Assembly: GCA_031549905.1 (NCBI GenBank)
Contig: JAVBPC010000016.1
Location: 1-64,000 of the forward strand
Direction: 5' to 3'
DNA length: 64,000 bases
From: Avichristensenella sp031549905
Lineage (GTDB): Bacteria > Bacillota > Clostridia > Christensenellales > Aristaeellaceae
Part shown: piece after piece, positions 54,974 through 64,000 of the stretch
Position numbering within the stretch: position 1 is the first letter of the stretch
Layout of the letters: each line of letters opens with the position of its first letter
Translations under genes and position numbers: made by a program
The notes under the pieces: model-generated
Told to the model about the DNA's origin: nothing
The model's database searches: none
The model's input: the letters and a program-made list of their open reading frames with translations, nothing else

Positions 54974-55794
54974 GTGGGCAAATTGTGGCAATCACCGCCG
55001 GGAAGGGCGGCGTGGGAAAAACGATGGTGACCGTGACCCTGGGCGCGCTGCTTGCCGCCCAGGGGAAGACGGTGCTGCTGGTGGATATGAACATGGGCAT
55101 GCGTGGGCTGGATATCGCGCTGGGGCTGGAGGACCGGGTGGTGTTTGACCTGGGGGATGTGCTGGAGGGGCTGTGCGAGCGCTCCGCTGCGATCATCAGG
55201 GATCGGGAAACCAAAGTGCATTTGCTGGCTGCGCGGCAGATGGCAGGCAAAGAGACCGTTGAAGAGGAAGGCTTGCTTGCCATGCTGGAATCCCTGCGCG
55301 CTGAATACGACTATATTTTGCTGGATACCCCGCCCGCCGGCGGCCCGGCTTTCGATATCGCCGCGCGCGCGGCGGAAACCGCACTCATCCTTGCCACACC
55401 GGATGACGCGGCGCTTCGGGCGGCGGACCGGGTTTCCGGCCTGTTGCGGCGCGCGGATGTGCGGGATCAGTGGCTGGTTATCAACAGGATCAGTGCGGAG
55501 CATGTTGACGCGGGCCGTCAGTACCCCCCGGATGTGTGCGCGCAAATCATCGATATGAAGGTGCTGGGCGCATTGCCGGAGGCCATGGAGGCTGCACGGC
55601 TGACGCTGGAAAAGCGGCCCGTGCTAGGAAAATCTGATGTGGCGGAAGGGTTCGTCAACCTTGCGGAAAGGCTGATGCATCCGGCGCTGCCCTTGCGCCC
55701 CTGGCGGGAAGAGGCGCAGACTTTGCCGGAAACAAAGCGCAGGCCGTTTGACCGCTTTCGGTGGCGGCATGCGCCGCGAAGGGAGGTTCTATGA
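54970..55794 (+). CDS. minD: Septum-site protein MinD-like ATPase
   Basis: 274 residues. The deviant Walker A AGKGGVGKT, then DMNMGMRGLDIALGLEDR and DLGDVLEGLC follow the MinD pattern rather than that of ParA. The C-terminus ends in a basic, aromatic stretch (KRRPFDRFRWRHAPRREVL) that may act as the membrane-targeting helix. The start at 54970 overlaps the PBP2 stop. In many Firmicutes minC and minE flank minD at this site; neither is present here. Confidence 0.88.
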   Translation: MSGQIVAITAGKGGVGKTMVTVTLGALLAAQGKTVLLVDMNMGMRGLDIALGLEDRVVFDLGDVLEGLCERSAAIIRDRETKVHLLAARQMAGKETVEEEGLLAMLESLRAEYDYILLDTPPAGGPAFDIAARAAETALILATPDDAALRAADRVSGLLRRADVRDQWLVINRISAEHVDAGRQYPPDVCAQIIDMKVLGALPEAMEAARLTLEKRPVLGKSDVAEGFVNLAERLMHPALPLRPWREEAQTLPETKRRPFDRFRWRHAPRREVL

Positions 55795-57056
55795 ACAGCA
55801 CACCTTCCATAACCCGCAAGGGGAGGCGGCATTTTGACTGGCCGCTGCTGATTATCACATTTGCGCTGGCGGCGTTCGGCGTGTATGCTGTAACATTCGC
55901 CACCTACAAATACTCCGCGGATACGCAGGTGGTTGGCGGTTTTCTGGGGCGGATCACAAGCTCCTACTATGGCGGCCGGCAGGCTCTTTTTCTGCTGGTC
56001 AGCCCCATTGTCATCATTGCCATGATGGCCATACCATACCGGCTTTTTTACACGTTTTCCGGTGTTTTATATGTTGCGGGCCTTGGTCTGATGGGCATGG
56101 TAAAGATTTTCGGCAGCACAACATCGGGCGTAACCAGTTGGTTCGACCTGTTTTCCGGCTACATGCTGCAACCCTCGGAATTTGCGAAGATTGCGGTGAT
56201 ACTGCAGCTGGCCAAGTTCTTTTCCCGGAAGGATAACCCCGTTACCACGCTGCGCGATTGGGTTGGCATGGGGCTGATCATGGGTCCGCCCATTGTTCTG
56301 ATCTATATCCAGGGCGAATTGGGCACAGCCATTGTGTTCATTGCGTTTTACGCGGGGATGATGGTTGTGGGCGGAATGCGCGCGCGCGACTTGACGATCA
56401 TAGCGGTGGCGGCTATTGTGGCGATGGTGGCGCTGTATATGGTGATGCTTGAGACCGGTTCCTACCGTGTTGACCGGATCATCTCATTTATTGACCCAAG
56501 CCAGGCAGACCCGAACTCTATCTATCAGCAAAACAACTCTAAGATTGCCATTGGCAGCGGCGGGGTTTACGGTGCCGGCGCATTCACGAACGGCACCTAT
56601 ACGGCACTTGATTATGTGCCGCAGGATCACACGGACTTCATTTTTGCGGCGGTAGGGGAGACGCTGGGGTTTGTGGGCGCAATGACGGCGATTGTGCTAT
56701 ATGCGCTGATGGTATACCGGATGATATCGCTGGCGCGCCACACGGCGGATAAGTTTGGCAGGTTGGTGATTGTGGGCGTCGCGGTGATGATGTTCTTCCA
56801 CATTTTCTACAACATTTCCATGACGGTTGGTCTGATGCCGGTGATGGGCATTCCACTGCCCTTTCTGAGCTATGGCGGCTCTAACCTGGTGGCGAACATG
56901 GCCGGTGTTGCGCTGGTGCTGAACATAACATACCGAAAACCTCAGGGGCGTGTACTAGGCGGGAGGGAAGATGCGCCGGTGCTTGTGGGCGGGTATCAGG
57001 GTGCCCAAAAGCGCAGGCGGGTGCCACCGTTGCCGCAGGCGGAAAAGCACAGCTAA
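55791..57056 (+). CDS. rodA: RodA/FtsW-family peptidoglycan polymerase
   Basis: 421 residues, about ten membrane helices. The SEDS signatures are present: QPSEFAKIA, GELGTA, QQNNSKIAIGSGG and FLSYGGSN near the C-terminus. Context with mreBCD and PBP2 points to RodA. It overlaps minD by four bases (ATGA) and ends the morphogenesis cluster; a hairpin follows 49 bases after the stop. Confidence 0.94.
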   Translation: MNSTPSITRKGRRHFDWPLLIITFALAAFGVYAVTFATYKYSADTQVVGGFLGRITSSYYGGRQALFLLVSPIVIIAMMAIPYRLFYTFSGVLYVAGLGLMGMVKIFGSTTSGVTSWFDLFSGYMLQPSEFAKIAVILQLAKFFSRKDNPVTTLRDWVGMGLIMGPPIVLIYIQGELGTAIVFIAFYAGMMVVGGMRARDLTIIAVAAIVAMVALYMVMLETGSYRVDRIISFIDPSQADPNSIYQQNNSKIAIGSGGVYGAGAFTNGTYTALDYVPQDHTDFIFAAVGETLGFVGAMTAIVLYALMVYRMISLARHTADKFGRLVIVGVAVMMFFHIFYNISMTVGLMPVMGIPLPFLSYGGSNLVANMAGVALVLNITYRKPQGRVLGGREDAPVLVGGYQGAQKRRRVPPLPQAEKHS

Positions 57057-57104
57057 TGTGGGCGAAAAGTAGCATTCCATGTAACCGAAACGCTTCTGCA
57101 GGCA

Positions 57105-57144
57105 GGAAAACGAGTTGCCCTGCAGGGCGTTTTCCGTGGTTTTT
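57105..57144 (+). terminator. Probable terminator after rodA
   Basis: GGAAAACG and CGTTTTCC pair, enclosing a GCCCTGCAGGGC palindrome; GTGGTTTTTG follows. The T-run is offset by several bases. Confidence 0.6.
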
Positions 57145-57521
57145 GTGGAGAAACGGTCACTTTTGGACTGCCGCTTTGGTTACCCAACTGTGCTTTGCGG
57201 GGTTACGGTGAAAGGCGGATTTCGCATATTTTGTGAGTTTTCCAGCGGCCTATGTAACCGATCCTATAACCATGCGGCCGGTGATTGTCGAATTTGCGCG
57301 AAGACGGCGATATTGTTGGCTTTCATATTTTGCGAGGAAAATGGGCATAAAAATGGTTATTGTAAGGGCATCATGGCAAAGCGGTGAAGCGAATTTGAAA
57401 AGTGCAGACTCCCTGGTTCGTTCCAGATTTCGACTTTTTTTGGGAAACCGCTTAAAGGCCACGTTACACGGATTTGTGCGCTGTTTTTTTCTATGAAATA
57501 CAAAGAATGCGTCTTAACGTA

Positions 57522-57550
57522 TTGACAGTCTTCCTGCGATGACGTAATAT
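57522..57550 (+). promoter_or_regulatory. Promoter of the HD-GYP/histidine kinase operon
   Basis: A perfect TTGACA (57522-57527) and TAATAT (57545-57550) are 17 bases apart; further TATTAT and TATAAT strings overlap downstream. The start codon is about 54 bases on. Confidence 0.7.
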
Positions 57551-57603
57551 TATAATGATGTTTATTGCATGGCAGATACTGGCTTGCCAGGTAGGAGGAA
57601 CGA

Positions 57604-58680
57604 ATGAACCGCAAGTCCATCCTCATAGTGGACGACTTGGAAGTGAACCGGGCGATACTCTCAGAATTATTCGCCAGGAACTTTGAGGTTTTGGAAGCTG
57701 AAAACGGGCAAGAAGCAATCACCATGATCGAGCGGCATAAAGAGGATATCGCGATCATGCTGTTGGATGTTGTTATGCCCATTTTAGATGGCTATGGCGT
57801 AATGGAAATCATGCGCGAGCGCGGCTATCTTTCCCGCATACCTGTTATCATCATCACCTCGCTGGATTCGCATAAGGATGAAGCGCGCCTGTTTGACATG
57901 GGCGCATCCGACCTGATCATGAAGCCGTTCAATCCGCTGGCAATCACCAAGCGCGTGATGAACGTTACAGAACAGTATCAGTACAGAAACCACCTGGAGC
58001 AGCTTGTGCAGGAACAGGCGGAGCGACTTGAAAAATCAAACGAAGCGATGATCGATACGCTGGGCGCGATCATCGAATACCGCAGCATGGAAACAGGGCT
58101 GCACATTGCCAGAATCCGCGGGCTGACCAAGATACTGCTGAATGAAGTGGCGCGGGAGTGCCCGGAATACGATCTGAACGAGCGCAAGATTCAGCTGATC
58201 TCCAGCGCGTCCGCGATGCACGATATCGGCAAGATCGTCATTCCAGACGCCGTACTCAACAAGCCCGGCCGCCTTACGCCCGAAGAGTACGAGATCATTA
58301 AGACGCATACGACCTCCGGCAGCGAGATCCTGGAGCGGTTTGACCGCATTCACCGGGAAGAGTATTTCATCTACGCCACCACCATCTGCCGCCACCACCA
58401 TGAGCGCTGGGATGGCAGGGGATATCCCGATGCCCTGAAGGGCGAGGAGATTCCTGTCAGCGCGCAGGCGGTGGGCGTGGCGGATTGCTATGATGCGTTG
58501 ACGACCAACCGGGTGTACAAGCCCGCATTTTCCCACGAAACGGCGATTTCCATGATCGTCGGTGGTGAATGCGGCCAGTTCTCACCGAAAATACTCAAGT
58601 GCTTCACGACCGTTGCCTCTGCGATAGGGGCCCTGGCTAAGGAATACGCCGATCAAGAAGCAGCTGCCCAGGAGAAATGA
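57604..58680 (+). CDS. Response regulator with HD-GYP phosphodiesterase domain
   Basis: 358 residues. An N-terminal receiver (SILIVDDLEVNR; phospho-acceptor Asp ~residue 54 in MLLDVVMP) is joined by a coiled-coil helix (~120-145) to an HD-GYP domain with MHDIGK and HHERWDGRGYP. Proteins of this RpfG-like type degrade cyclic di-GMP when phosphorylated. GGAGG lies five bases upstream. The hybrid kinase begins one base after its stop and is its likely partner. Confidence 0.93.
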   Translation: MNRKSILIVDDLEVNRAILSELFARNFEVLEAENGQEAITMIERHKEDIAIMLLDVVMPILDGYGVMEIMRERGYLSRIPVIIITSLDSHKDEARLFDMGASDLIMKPFNPLAITKRVMNVTEQYQYRNHLEQLVQEQAERLEKSNEAMIDTLGAIIEYRSMETGLHIARIRGLTKILLNEVARECPEYDLNERKIQLISSASAMHDIGKIVIPDAVLNKPGRLTPEEYEIIKTHTTSGSEILERFDRIHREEYFIYATTICRHHHERWDGRGYPDALKGEEIPVSAQAVGVADCYDALTTNRVYKPAFSHETAISMIVGGECGQFSPKILKCFTTVASAIGALAKEYADQEAAAQEK

Positions 58681-58681
58681 G

Positions 58682-61258
58682 ATGGCACTCTATCAGGGGA
58701 AAAAAACTGGAAAGCCACACAGGCGCGATGGTTGGAGTATAGCCGCTATCGCGCTTTCTTTGGTGGTCGTAGGCCTGATTGCCGCGACGATTCTGGCTGG
58801 GGTTCACATCTCACAGCTGAAAGAAACATTGCTTGCCGATACCTATGCCTATGTAGATGATATCGTTGACCTGGCCGTCGGCGGCATCCAAGAAACGATC
58901 GCTTTTACCAAGCTTCGCCTTTCCATTTTTCCGCAGGTGCTCTACCGCGGTGACCCTGATGTCGATCTTTTGAATACGCTAGCGTACATCCAGCGCACGG
59001 ACGGGTTCCGTATCGTTGGCCTTTTTGATGAGGAAGGCGAGGGGGCCCTCAGCGACGGGCGCACCTTTTCCATTGCCGGCGATCCGATCCTTAACAAGGC
59101 GCTGGAAGCCCAGCGGGAGCCTGTGATAGAGCACCGCGTGTCGCCATTCACCGGCGATGAGGAGCTTTTGATGGCGGTTGCGTTCCGCAACGCGACCGAG
59201 GACATGCTGGTGTTTGTTGCGCAGATGCCTGTTGACATATTCACTCCTTTGAAAGATGTCACCCTGCTGGACGGACGGTCTCCAGGGTTCCTTTTCACCC
59301 GCGCCGGGGAACAGATATATGCCGTGCCGGCGACCCGCGCGTTGCCCGAATTTAAGACGATCGGCGATCTGTTTGGCACTGAAGCAGGCGCTGTTTCTGC
59401 GCTTGCAACCGCCAAAGAAAACTTTGAAAAGGGCATTGCGGGCGAATTCCGGTACAGCGCGGATGGCCTTGAATACGTGGTGATGTACCGCCCGCTTGCC
59501 GATACAGATTGGATTTTTGCATATTTCTTCCCCGTGGAAGAGCTTGAGGCGCCTGTGCAGAAAGTATGGTGGCGGACCAGCCTGCTGCTGATGGTGGCGG
59601 GTGCGTTTCTGCTGCTGTGCGCGGGGGTTATCGTGTACCTGCTGCTCGAAACGCGGCGGCACCGCTTTAGCGGCGAAATATACCACCGCGAGCAGCTTTT
59701 CCGCCTGATGAGCAAGCATATAGACGACGGCTTCCTTTTCCTTACGGAAAAAGGCAGCTGTGAGTTTGCCAGCGCCAACCTGGAAAAGGTGTTGGGCATC
59801 CCGTCCGCCGCGTTTGAGGATGCGCCGGAGGGTCAGGCAGTCTCCTTCTTTGGCACGGCAATTGATGAAAAGGTGCGCCTGTTCTGCCAGTCGGACAGCA
59901 GGCAGCCGCTTGTGCATGCGTTTAACTGGCGGCATCACCAAAGCGGGGAAACGCGTGCCATGAACCTGCGCTGTTACCCGATCCAGCCTACGGAAGGCAA
60001 GCGTCATTTCCTGGTGATGCTCTCCGACAGAACGATGGAGCAGAACACGCAGCGCCTGATGCGCAGCGCCATGCAGGCGGCGGAAACCGCCAGCGAAACG
60101 AAAACCCGTTTCCTTTCCAGCATGAGCCATGAAATTAGAACGCCGCTTAACGCGATCATCGGCATGACGCGCATCGCGCTGTCCGGCCGTGATGATTTGA
60201 GCCGCATGGTGGACTGCCTGACAAAGATAGACGCGTCATCCAAGCACCTGCTGGAGCTGATCAACGATGTGCTGGACATGTCGCGCATTGAAAGCGGCAC
60301 TACCACCATCGCCCGGGAACCGTTCTCGCTGCTTGAAATGCTGAGCCAGCTGACAACGCTGCAGCGCCCGCAGGCCGAAACAAAAGGCGTGCGCCTGATC
60401 ACAGAGATTGGCGCGTTTGACAGCGCGTGGGTGGTTGGCGACATGCTCCGCATGAACCAGGTGCTTATCAATATCGTCGGCAACGCGATTAAGTTTACCC
60501 CCGCGGGGGGTGCTGTGCGCATCCTGGCGGAGCAGACGCGCCGCTCGGGGAACAACATTTGGGTCAGGTTCCAGATAGTCGATTCCGGCATTGGCATGGA
60601 TGCGGAGTTTGTGCCGAAGGTGTTTGACGCGTTTTCGCAGGAACGCACGGGCGCCGCGGCCAGCCAGTATGGCGGCACCGGTCTTGGCATGTCGATCACC
60701 AAGAATTTGGTAACGCTGATGAACGGCACGATCAATGTGCGCAGCCGCCTGGGCGAGGGGACAACCTTCACGGTAGAGATTGCGTTTACCATCACGGAGG
60801 CCGTCAGGGCGGAAGAAGAGGCGACAAACCTTGCCGATGCGGAGAAGCAGCTGAAAGGGCTGCGCGTGCTGCTGGCTGAGGATAACGAGCTGAACACCGA
60901 AATCATGCTGGCGATGCTGGAATCGCTGGACATTCAGGCCGAAAACCAATACAATGGACAGGACGCGGTGACCGCCTTTGCAAAGAGTGAGGTGGGCGCG
61001 TTTGACTGCATCCTGATGGATATCCAGATGCCGGTGATGGACGGGCTTGAGGCGACGCGCGCCATCCGCGCGATGGACCGCCCGGACGCAAAGACAATCC
61101 CCATCATTGCCATCACCGCCAACGCGTTCCGTGAGGATGTTACGCGCTCTCTGGAGAGCGGGATGAATGACCATGTATCCAAGCCGGTGGACCCCAAGAA
61201 CCTGACGGAGGTTATGTCACGGGTCATCCGGCGGAAACGGGAAGGGATTTCCGGCTAA
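58682..61258 (+). CDS. Hybrid sensor histidine kinase/response regulator
   Basis: 858 residues. Two membrane helices (~20-42 and ~300-322) flank an extracellular sensing domain of ~255 residues, probably Cache-like. A PAS-like domain (~335-450), a HisKA domain (phospho-acceptor His ~482 in SMSHEIRTPL), an ATPase domain (NAIKFTPAGG, GTGLGMSI) and a C-terminal receiver (AEDNELN; Asp ~780 in ILMDIQMPVMDG) follow. No HPt domain is seen. It likely senses an external ligand and controls the adjacent HD-GYP protein. Confidence 0.93.
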   Translation: MALYQGKKTGKPHRRDGWSIAAIALSLVVVGLIAATILAGVHISQLKETLLADTYAYVDDIVDLAVGGIQETIAFTKLRLSIFPQVLYRGDPDVDLLNTLAYIQRTDGFRIVGLFDEEGEGALSDGRTFSIAGDPILNKALEAQREPVIEHRVSPFTGDEELLMAVAFRNATEDMLVFVAQMPVDIFTPLKDVTLLDGRSPGFLFTRAGEQIYAVPATRALPEFKTIGDLFGTEAGAVSALATAKENFEKGIAGEFRYSADGLEYVVMYRPLADTDWIFAYFFPVEELEAPVQKVWWRTSLLLMVAGAFLLLCAGVIVYLLLETRRHRFSGEIYHREQLFRLMSKHIDDGFLFLTEKGSCEFASANLEKVLGIPSAAFEDAPEGQAVSFFGTAIDEKVRLFCQSDSRQPLVHAFNWRHHQSGETRAMNLRCYPIQPTEGKRHFLVMLSDRTMEQNTQRLMRSAMQAAETASETKTRFLSSMSHEIRTPLNAIIGMTRIALSGRDDLSRMVDCLTKIDASSKHLLELINDVLDMSRIESGTTTIAREPFSLLEMLSQLTTLQRPQAETKGVRLITEIGAFDSAWVVGDMLRMNQVLINIVGNAIKFTPAGGAVRILAEQTRRSGNNIWVRFQIVDSGIGMDAEFVPKVFDAFSQERTGAAASQYGGTGLGMSITKNLVTLMNGTINVRSRLGEGTTFTVEIAFTITEAVRAEEEATNLADAEKQLKGLRVLLAEDNELNTEIMLAMLESLDIQAENQYNGQDAVTAFAKSEVGAFDCILMDIQMPVMDGLEATRAIRAMDRPDAKTIPIIAITANAFREDVTRSLESGMNDHVSKPVDPKNLTEVMSRVIRRKREGISG

Positions 61259-61329
61259 CCCCCTTCCGGCGCGATATCTTCGAACCCGCGCCGGTGGGAA
61301 GATGCAAACAGCAAGAAAGGGTGACAGAC

Positions 61330-62094
61330 ATGATCGTAGGTGCGCAGGGGTATACGCTTCGCAACTTCATGCAATCGGAGCGGGACATCAGGAGGAGCCT
61401 GAAGAAGGTGGCCGAGATCGGGTACACGACGGTGCAAATTTCGGCGATCGGGCCGATTGACCCCGCGGTACTTCGCGGTATTTGCGATGAAAACGGCCTT
61501 TCCATCGTGCTCACACATACCGCGGAGGCCAAGCTGCTTGGCGACATTGACGGCGTGATCCGTGACCACAAGATCATGGGCTGCCCGTACATCGGCCTTG
61601 GTTCCATGCCGGAGCGCTATCGCAGCAATGACGAATGGGTGCGCTATTTTGCCGAGGACTTCCTGCCCATAGCGCAGAAGATCCGCGACGCCGGCATGCT
61701 GTTCATGTACCACAACCATAACTTTGAATTTGAAAAAAAGAATGGCCGCATGCTGATGGATGACCTGCTGGAGCTGTTCCCGGCGGACCTGATGGGCGTG
61801 ACGCTGGATACATACTGGCTGCAGGCCGCGGGCTGCGATATCATCCAGTGGATTGAAAAGCTGAAGGACCGCATCCCATGCGTCCACCTGAAAGATATGG
61901 CTGTGAAGGGCTACGAGATTCGCATGGCCGCCGTGGGGGAGGGCAACCTGAACTTCCCGGCGATTCTGGATACCTTGAAGCGCCTGAACCGCACCAAATA
62001 CATCCTGGTGGAGCAGGATAACTGCTATGAGCAGCACCCGTATGACTGCCTGGCCGCAAGCTACCGCAACCTGAACCAGATGGGCTATCGCTAA
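61330..62094 (+). CDS. Sugar phosphate isomerase/epimerase-like TIM barrel
   Basis: 254 residues of the AP-endonuclease-2/xylose-isomerase-like barrel group. Metal-binding blocks are YHNHNFEFEK, VTLDTYWLQAAG and CVHLKDM. Such enzymes isomerise or epimerise sugars; several work with Gfo/Idh/MocA partners on keto-sugars. ATG 61330 follows AAAGGGTG. It is 14 bases from the next oxidoreductase. Confidence 0.87.
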   Translation: MIVGAQGYTLRNFMQSERDIRRSLKKVAEIGYTTVQISAIGPIDPAVLRGICDENGLSIVLTHTAEAKLLGDIDGVIRDHKIMGCPYIGLGSMPERYRSNDEWVRYFAEDFLPIAQKIRDAGMLFMYHNHNFEFEKKNGRMLMDDLLELFPADLMGVTLDTYWLQAAGCDIIQWIEKLKDRIPCVHLKDMAVKGYEIRMAAVGEGNLNFPAILDTLKRLNRTKYILVEQDNCYEQHPYDCLAASYRNLNQMGYR

Positions 62095-62108
62095 GGGAGG
62101 ATAAGACG

Positions 62109-63269
62109 ATGCGCAAAGTGAAACTGGGCATCATTGGCATTGGCAACATGGGTACCGGGCATGTGAACTCGATCCTTGGCGGGAATACGCCGGAGATTGA
62201 GCTGGCCGCCGTTGCAGATCGTGAGGAAGGCCGCCGCGCATGGGCGAAAGAGACCGTGCCCGAGGGCGTCGCCATCTTTGAAGAGGGTTCCGAGCTGATT
62301 AACAGCGGCCTGTGCGAAGCTGTGCTGATCGCGGTGCCGCATTACCAGCACCCGCCGCTGGCAATGGAAGCGTTTGCCAAGGGCCTGCACGTCATGTGCG
62401 AGAAGCCCGCGGGCGTATACACAAAGCAGGTGAAAGAGATGAACGCCGCCGCCGAAAAGAGCGGGCTGGTGTTCGGCATGATGTTCAACCAGCGCACCAA
62501 TTGCATCTACCGCAAGATGCATGAGATGATCGCGGGCGGCAGCCTGGGCGAGATTCGCCGCGTCAACTGGCTGATCACCGACTGGTTCCGCACGCAGTAC
62601 TATTACGATTCCGGCGCGTGGCGCGCCACCTGGGATGGCGAGGGCGGCGGCGTGCTGCTGAACCAGTGCCCGCACAACCTGGACCTGATACAGTGGATCT
62701 GCGGGATGCCCGTGCGCGTGCAGGCGTTCTGCCATGAAGGCAAGTGGCACAATATCGAAGTTGAGGACGACGTGACCGCGTACCTTGAATATCCCAATGG
62801 CGCGACCGGTGTGTTCATCACTTCCACCGGAGACGCCCCCGGCACCAACCGCTTCGAGGTGACGCTGGACCTGGGCAAGCTGGTGTGTGAGAACAACAAG
62901 CTGGTGCTGTACCGCAATGATGTGCGCGTCAGTGATTTCCTGAAAACATCGAATCAGGGGTTTGCAAGGCCCGCCGTGCAGGTGGAAGAGATCGAAACAG
63001 ACGGCGAAAACCCGCAGCATAAGGGCGTGCTGAACGCGTTTGCAGCGAACATTCTGCGCGGTGAACCGCTGGTTGCAAACGGAGCGGAAGGCATCTTCGG
63101 CCTTACGCTGTCCAACGCGATGCACCTGTCATCATGGCTGGGCCGCGCGGTTGACCTGCCGCTTAATGAAGACCTGTTCCTGGATGAGCTGAACAAGCGC
63201 CGCGCGAACTCCCGCGCGAAGGCCGGCGGCAGCGTGTTCTCCAGCACGGAGGGCACATATGGCCGTTGA
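62109..63269 (+). CDS. Gfo/Idh/MocA-family oxidoreductase
   Basis: 386 residues. Cofactor site GIIGIGNMGTGHV, the EKPAG motif (VMCEKPAGVY) and the C-terminal domain with WDGEGGGVLLNQCPHNLDL, where the catalytic Lys/His pattern is typical of sugar dehydrogenases of this family. GGGAGG precedes the ATG. It overlaps the next gene by 11 bases. Confidence 0.93.
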   Translation: MRKVKLGIIGIGNMGTGHVNSILGGNTPEIELAAVADREEGRRAWAKETVPEGVAIFEEGSELINSGLCEAVLIAVPHYQHPPLAMEAFAKGLHVMCEKPAGVYTKQVKEMNAAAEKSGLVFGMMFNQRTNCIYRKMHEMIAGGSLGEIRRVNWLITDWFRTQYYYDSGAWRATWDGEGGGVLLNQCPHNLDLIQWICGMPVRVQAFCHEGKWHNIEVEDDVTAYLEYPNGATGVFITSTGDAPGTNRFEVTLDLGKLVCENNKLVLYRNDVRVSDFLKTSNQGFARPAVQVEEIETDGENPQHKGVLNAFAANILRGEPLVANGAEGIFGLTLSNAMHLSSWLGRAVDLPLNEDLFLDELNKRRANSRAKAGGSVFSSTEGTYGR

Positions 63270-64000
63270 AGGTTTGAATTACGCCCCCAAAGGCCGCCCA
63301 CAGCCGGTGGTGGAGCCTGGCACGTTCGTGTTTGCCGCCGTGGCGCTGGATCACGGGCACGTCTATGGCATGACGAACGCGCTGATGGAAGCGGGCGCTA
63401 CGCTGAAGTGGGTATACGATCCCGACCCCGAAAAGGTCAGGAAGTTTGTGGAGACATACCCGCAGGTGCGCGCCGCGGCGAGCGAAGCCGAGGTGCTTGC
63501 CGATCCTGAGGTGAAGCTGATCGCCTCCGCCGCCGTTACCAGCGAGCGCTGCGCACTGGGTCTGCGCGCGATGGCCGCCGGAAAGGATTATTTCACCGAC
63601 AAAGCGCCGCTGACATCGCTTGAGCAATTGGAAGCGGCAAAAGAAATGGTGCAAAAAACGGGCCGCAAGTACATGGTGTACTATTCGGAGCGGCTGCATG
63701 TGGAATGCGCGATTTTCGCCGGGGAGCTGATCAGGCAGGGAGCCATCGGCCGCGTGCTGCAGACGATTGGCACCGGGCCGCACCGCCTGAGCGCGCCGCA
63801 GCGCCCGCCGTGGTTCTTTGAAAAGGACAAGTACGGCGGCATCCTGTGTGACATCGGCAGCCACCAGATCGAGCAGTTCCTGTACTACACGGGCGCGAAG
63901 GATGCGCGCGTGGTGCGCAGCCAAATCGCCAACTACAACCATCCCGAAACCCCCGAGCTGGACGACTTTGGCGATTGCATGCTGGTGGGCGATAACGGCG
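63259..64000 (+). CDS. Gfo/Idh/MocA-family oxidoreductase, partial
   Basis: About 247 residues are present; the gene runs off the right edge. VFAAVALDHGHVYGM replaces the standard glycine-rich site, FTDKAPLTSLEQL replaces EKP, and GGILCDIGSHQIEQFLYYTG is the conserved catalytic-domain block. It overlaps the previous gene by 11 bases, with GGAGGGC upstream. Two different members side by side with an isomerase suggest a stepwise sugar oxidation-reduction pathway. Confidence 0.9.
   Translation, partial: MAVEGLNYAPKGRPQPVVEPGTFVFAAVALDHGHVYGMTNALMEAGATLKWVYDPDPEKVRKFVETYPQVRAAASEAEVLADPEVKLIASAAVTSERCALGLRAMAAGKDYFTDKAPLTSLEQLEAAKEMVQKTGRKYMVYYSERLHVECAIFAGELIRQGAIGRVLQTIGTGPHRLSAPQRPPWFFEKDKYGGILCDIGSHQIEQFLYYTGAKDARVVRSQIANYNHPETPELDDFGDCMLVGDNG

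Larger units (their letters stand above)
57057..57603. other. Intergenic region, 547 bases
   Basis: It contains the terminator (57105-57144) and promoter (57522-57550). The ~370 bases between hold no convincing gene: short open frames lack ribosome sites. CATATTTTG followed by T/C-GAG occurs twice (near 57227 and 57329), and GGTTAC occurs more than once. No known riboswitch motif was recognised. A long leader for the signalling operon, a small RNA or decayed sequence are all possible. Confidence 0.5.

Noticed and set aside
57115..57496. Two short overlapping plus-strand open frames
   Set aside because: No ribosome sites, no family resemblance, and the first begins inside the rodA terminator.

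Overview
The window is GC-rich, densely packed bacterial DNA. The gene content suggests a Gram-positive member of the Clostridia, possibly a Christensenellales- or Oscillospirales-like gut lineage; that placement is inference only. It rests on three LplB/YtcP-type sugar ABC transporters, AraC and ROK regulators beside glycan operons, and a maf-mreBCD-pbp2-minD-rodA cell-shape cluster. No rRNA, tRNA, CRISPR array, integrase or transposase gene was seen.

Layout. (1) 1-10515, minus strand: an enolase-superfamily enzyme, GH38 alpha-mannosidase, SGNH/sialate O-acetylesterase and a GH123-like (DUF4091) protein read from one promoter. After a terminator, a second unit encodes two sugar-transporter permeases and a solute-binding protein cut by the window edge. 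(2) 10616-14655, plus: a GH36 alpha-galactosidase and a DUF4965/GtaA-like protein, divergent from (1); the two promoters share one -10 box. (3) 14660-20292: an AraC regulator divergent from an operon of M14 carboxypeptidase, two permeases and a binding protein, followed by a large unrecognised protein. (4) 22725-29292: ROK regulator, PfkB kinase, GH2 beta-mannosidase, D-lyxose/mannose isomerase and mannitol-1-phosphate dehydrogenase, closed by a terminator. (5) 29507-33036: a DUF815 AAA+ ATPase, a secreted beta-helix protein and a DUF3899 membrane protein. (6) 33150-39204: a complete Opp/Dpp-type oligopeptide transporter. (7) 39247-47605: an AraC regulator divergent from four oxidoreductases plus a third sugar transporter. 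(8) 47840-57056: an EamA transporter, then the morphogenesis cluster. (9) 57604-61258: a REC-HD-GYP protein and a hybrid histidine kinase. (10) 61330-end: a sugar isomerase/epimerase and two Gfo/Idh/MocA oxidoreductases, the last cut by the window edge.

Working together, the region looks like a set of glycan-foraging loci. Each pairs an importer lacking its own ATPase with intracellular hydrolases or redox enzymes and a local regulator, around an island of housekeeping morphogenesis genes.

The most unusual signal is a family of hairpin-forming intergenic elements at 4866, 6538, 29338, 47643 and 50512. The three larger ones share an internal core. Several are bounded by TA dinucleotides with long terminal inverted repeats, as expected of MITEs moved by an IS630/mariner-like transposase. 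One appears to have landed in the loop of a terminator, and another appears to have replaced the C-terminal codons of mreB. Removing each in silico restores a plausible ancestral sequence.
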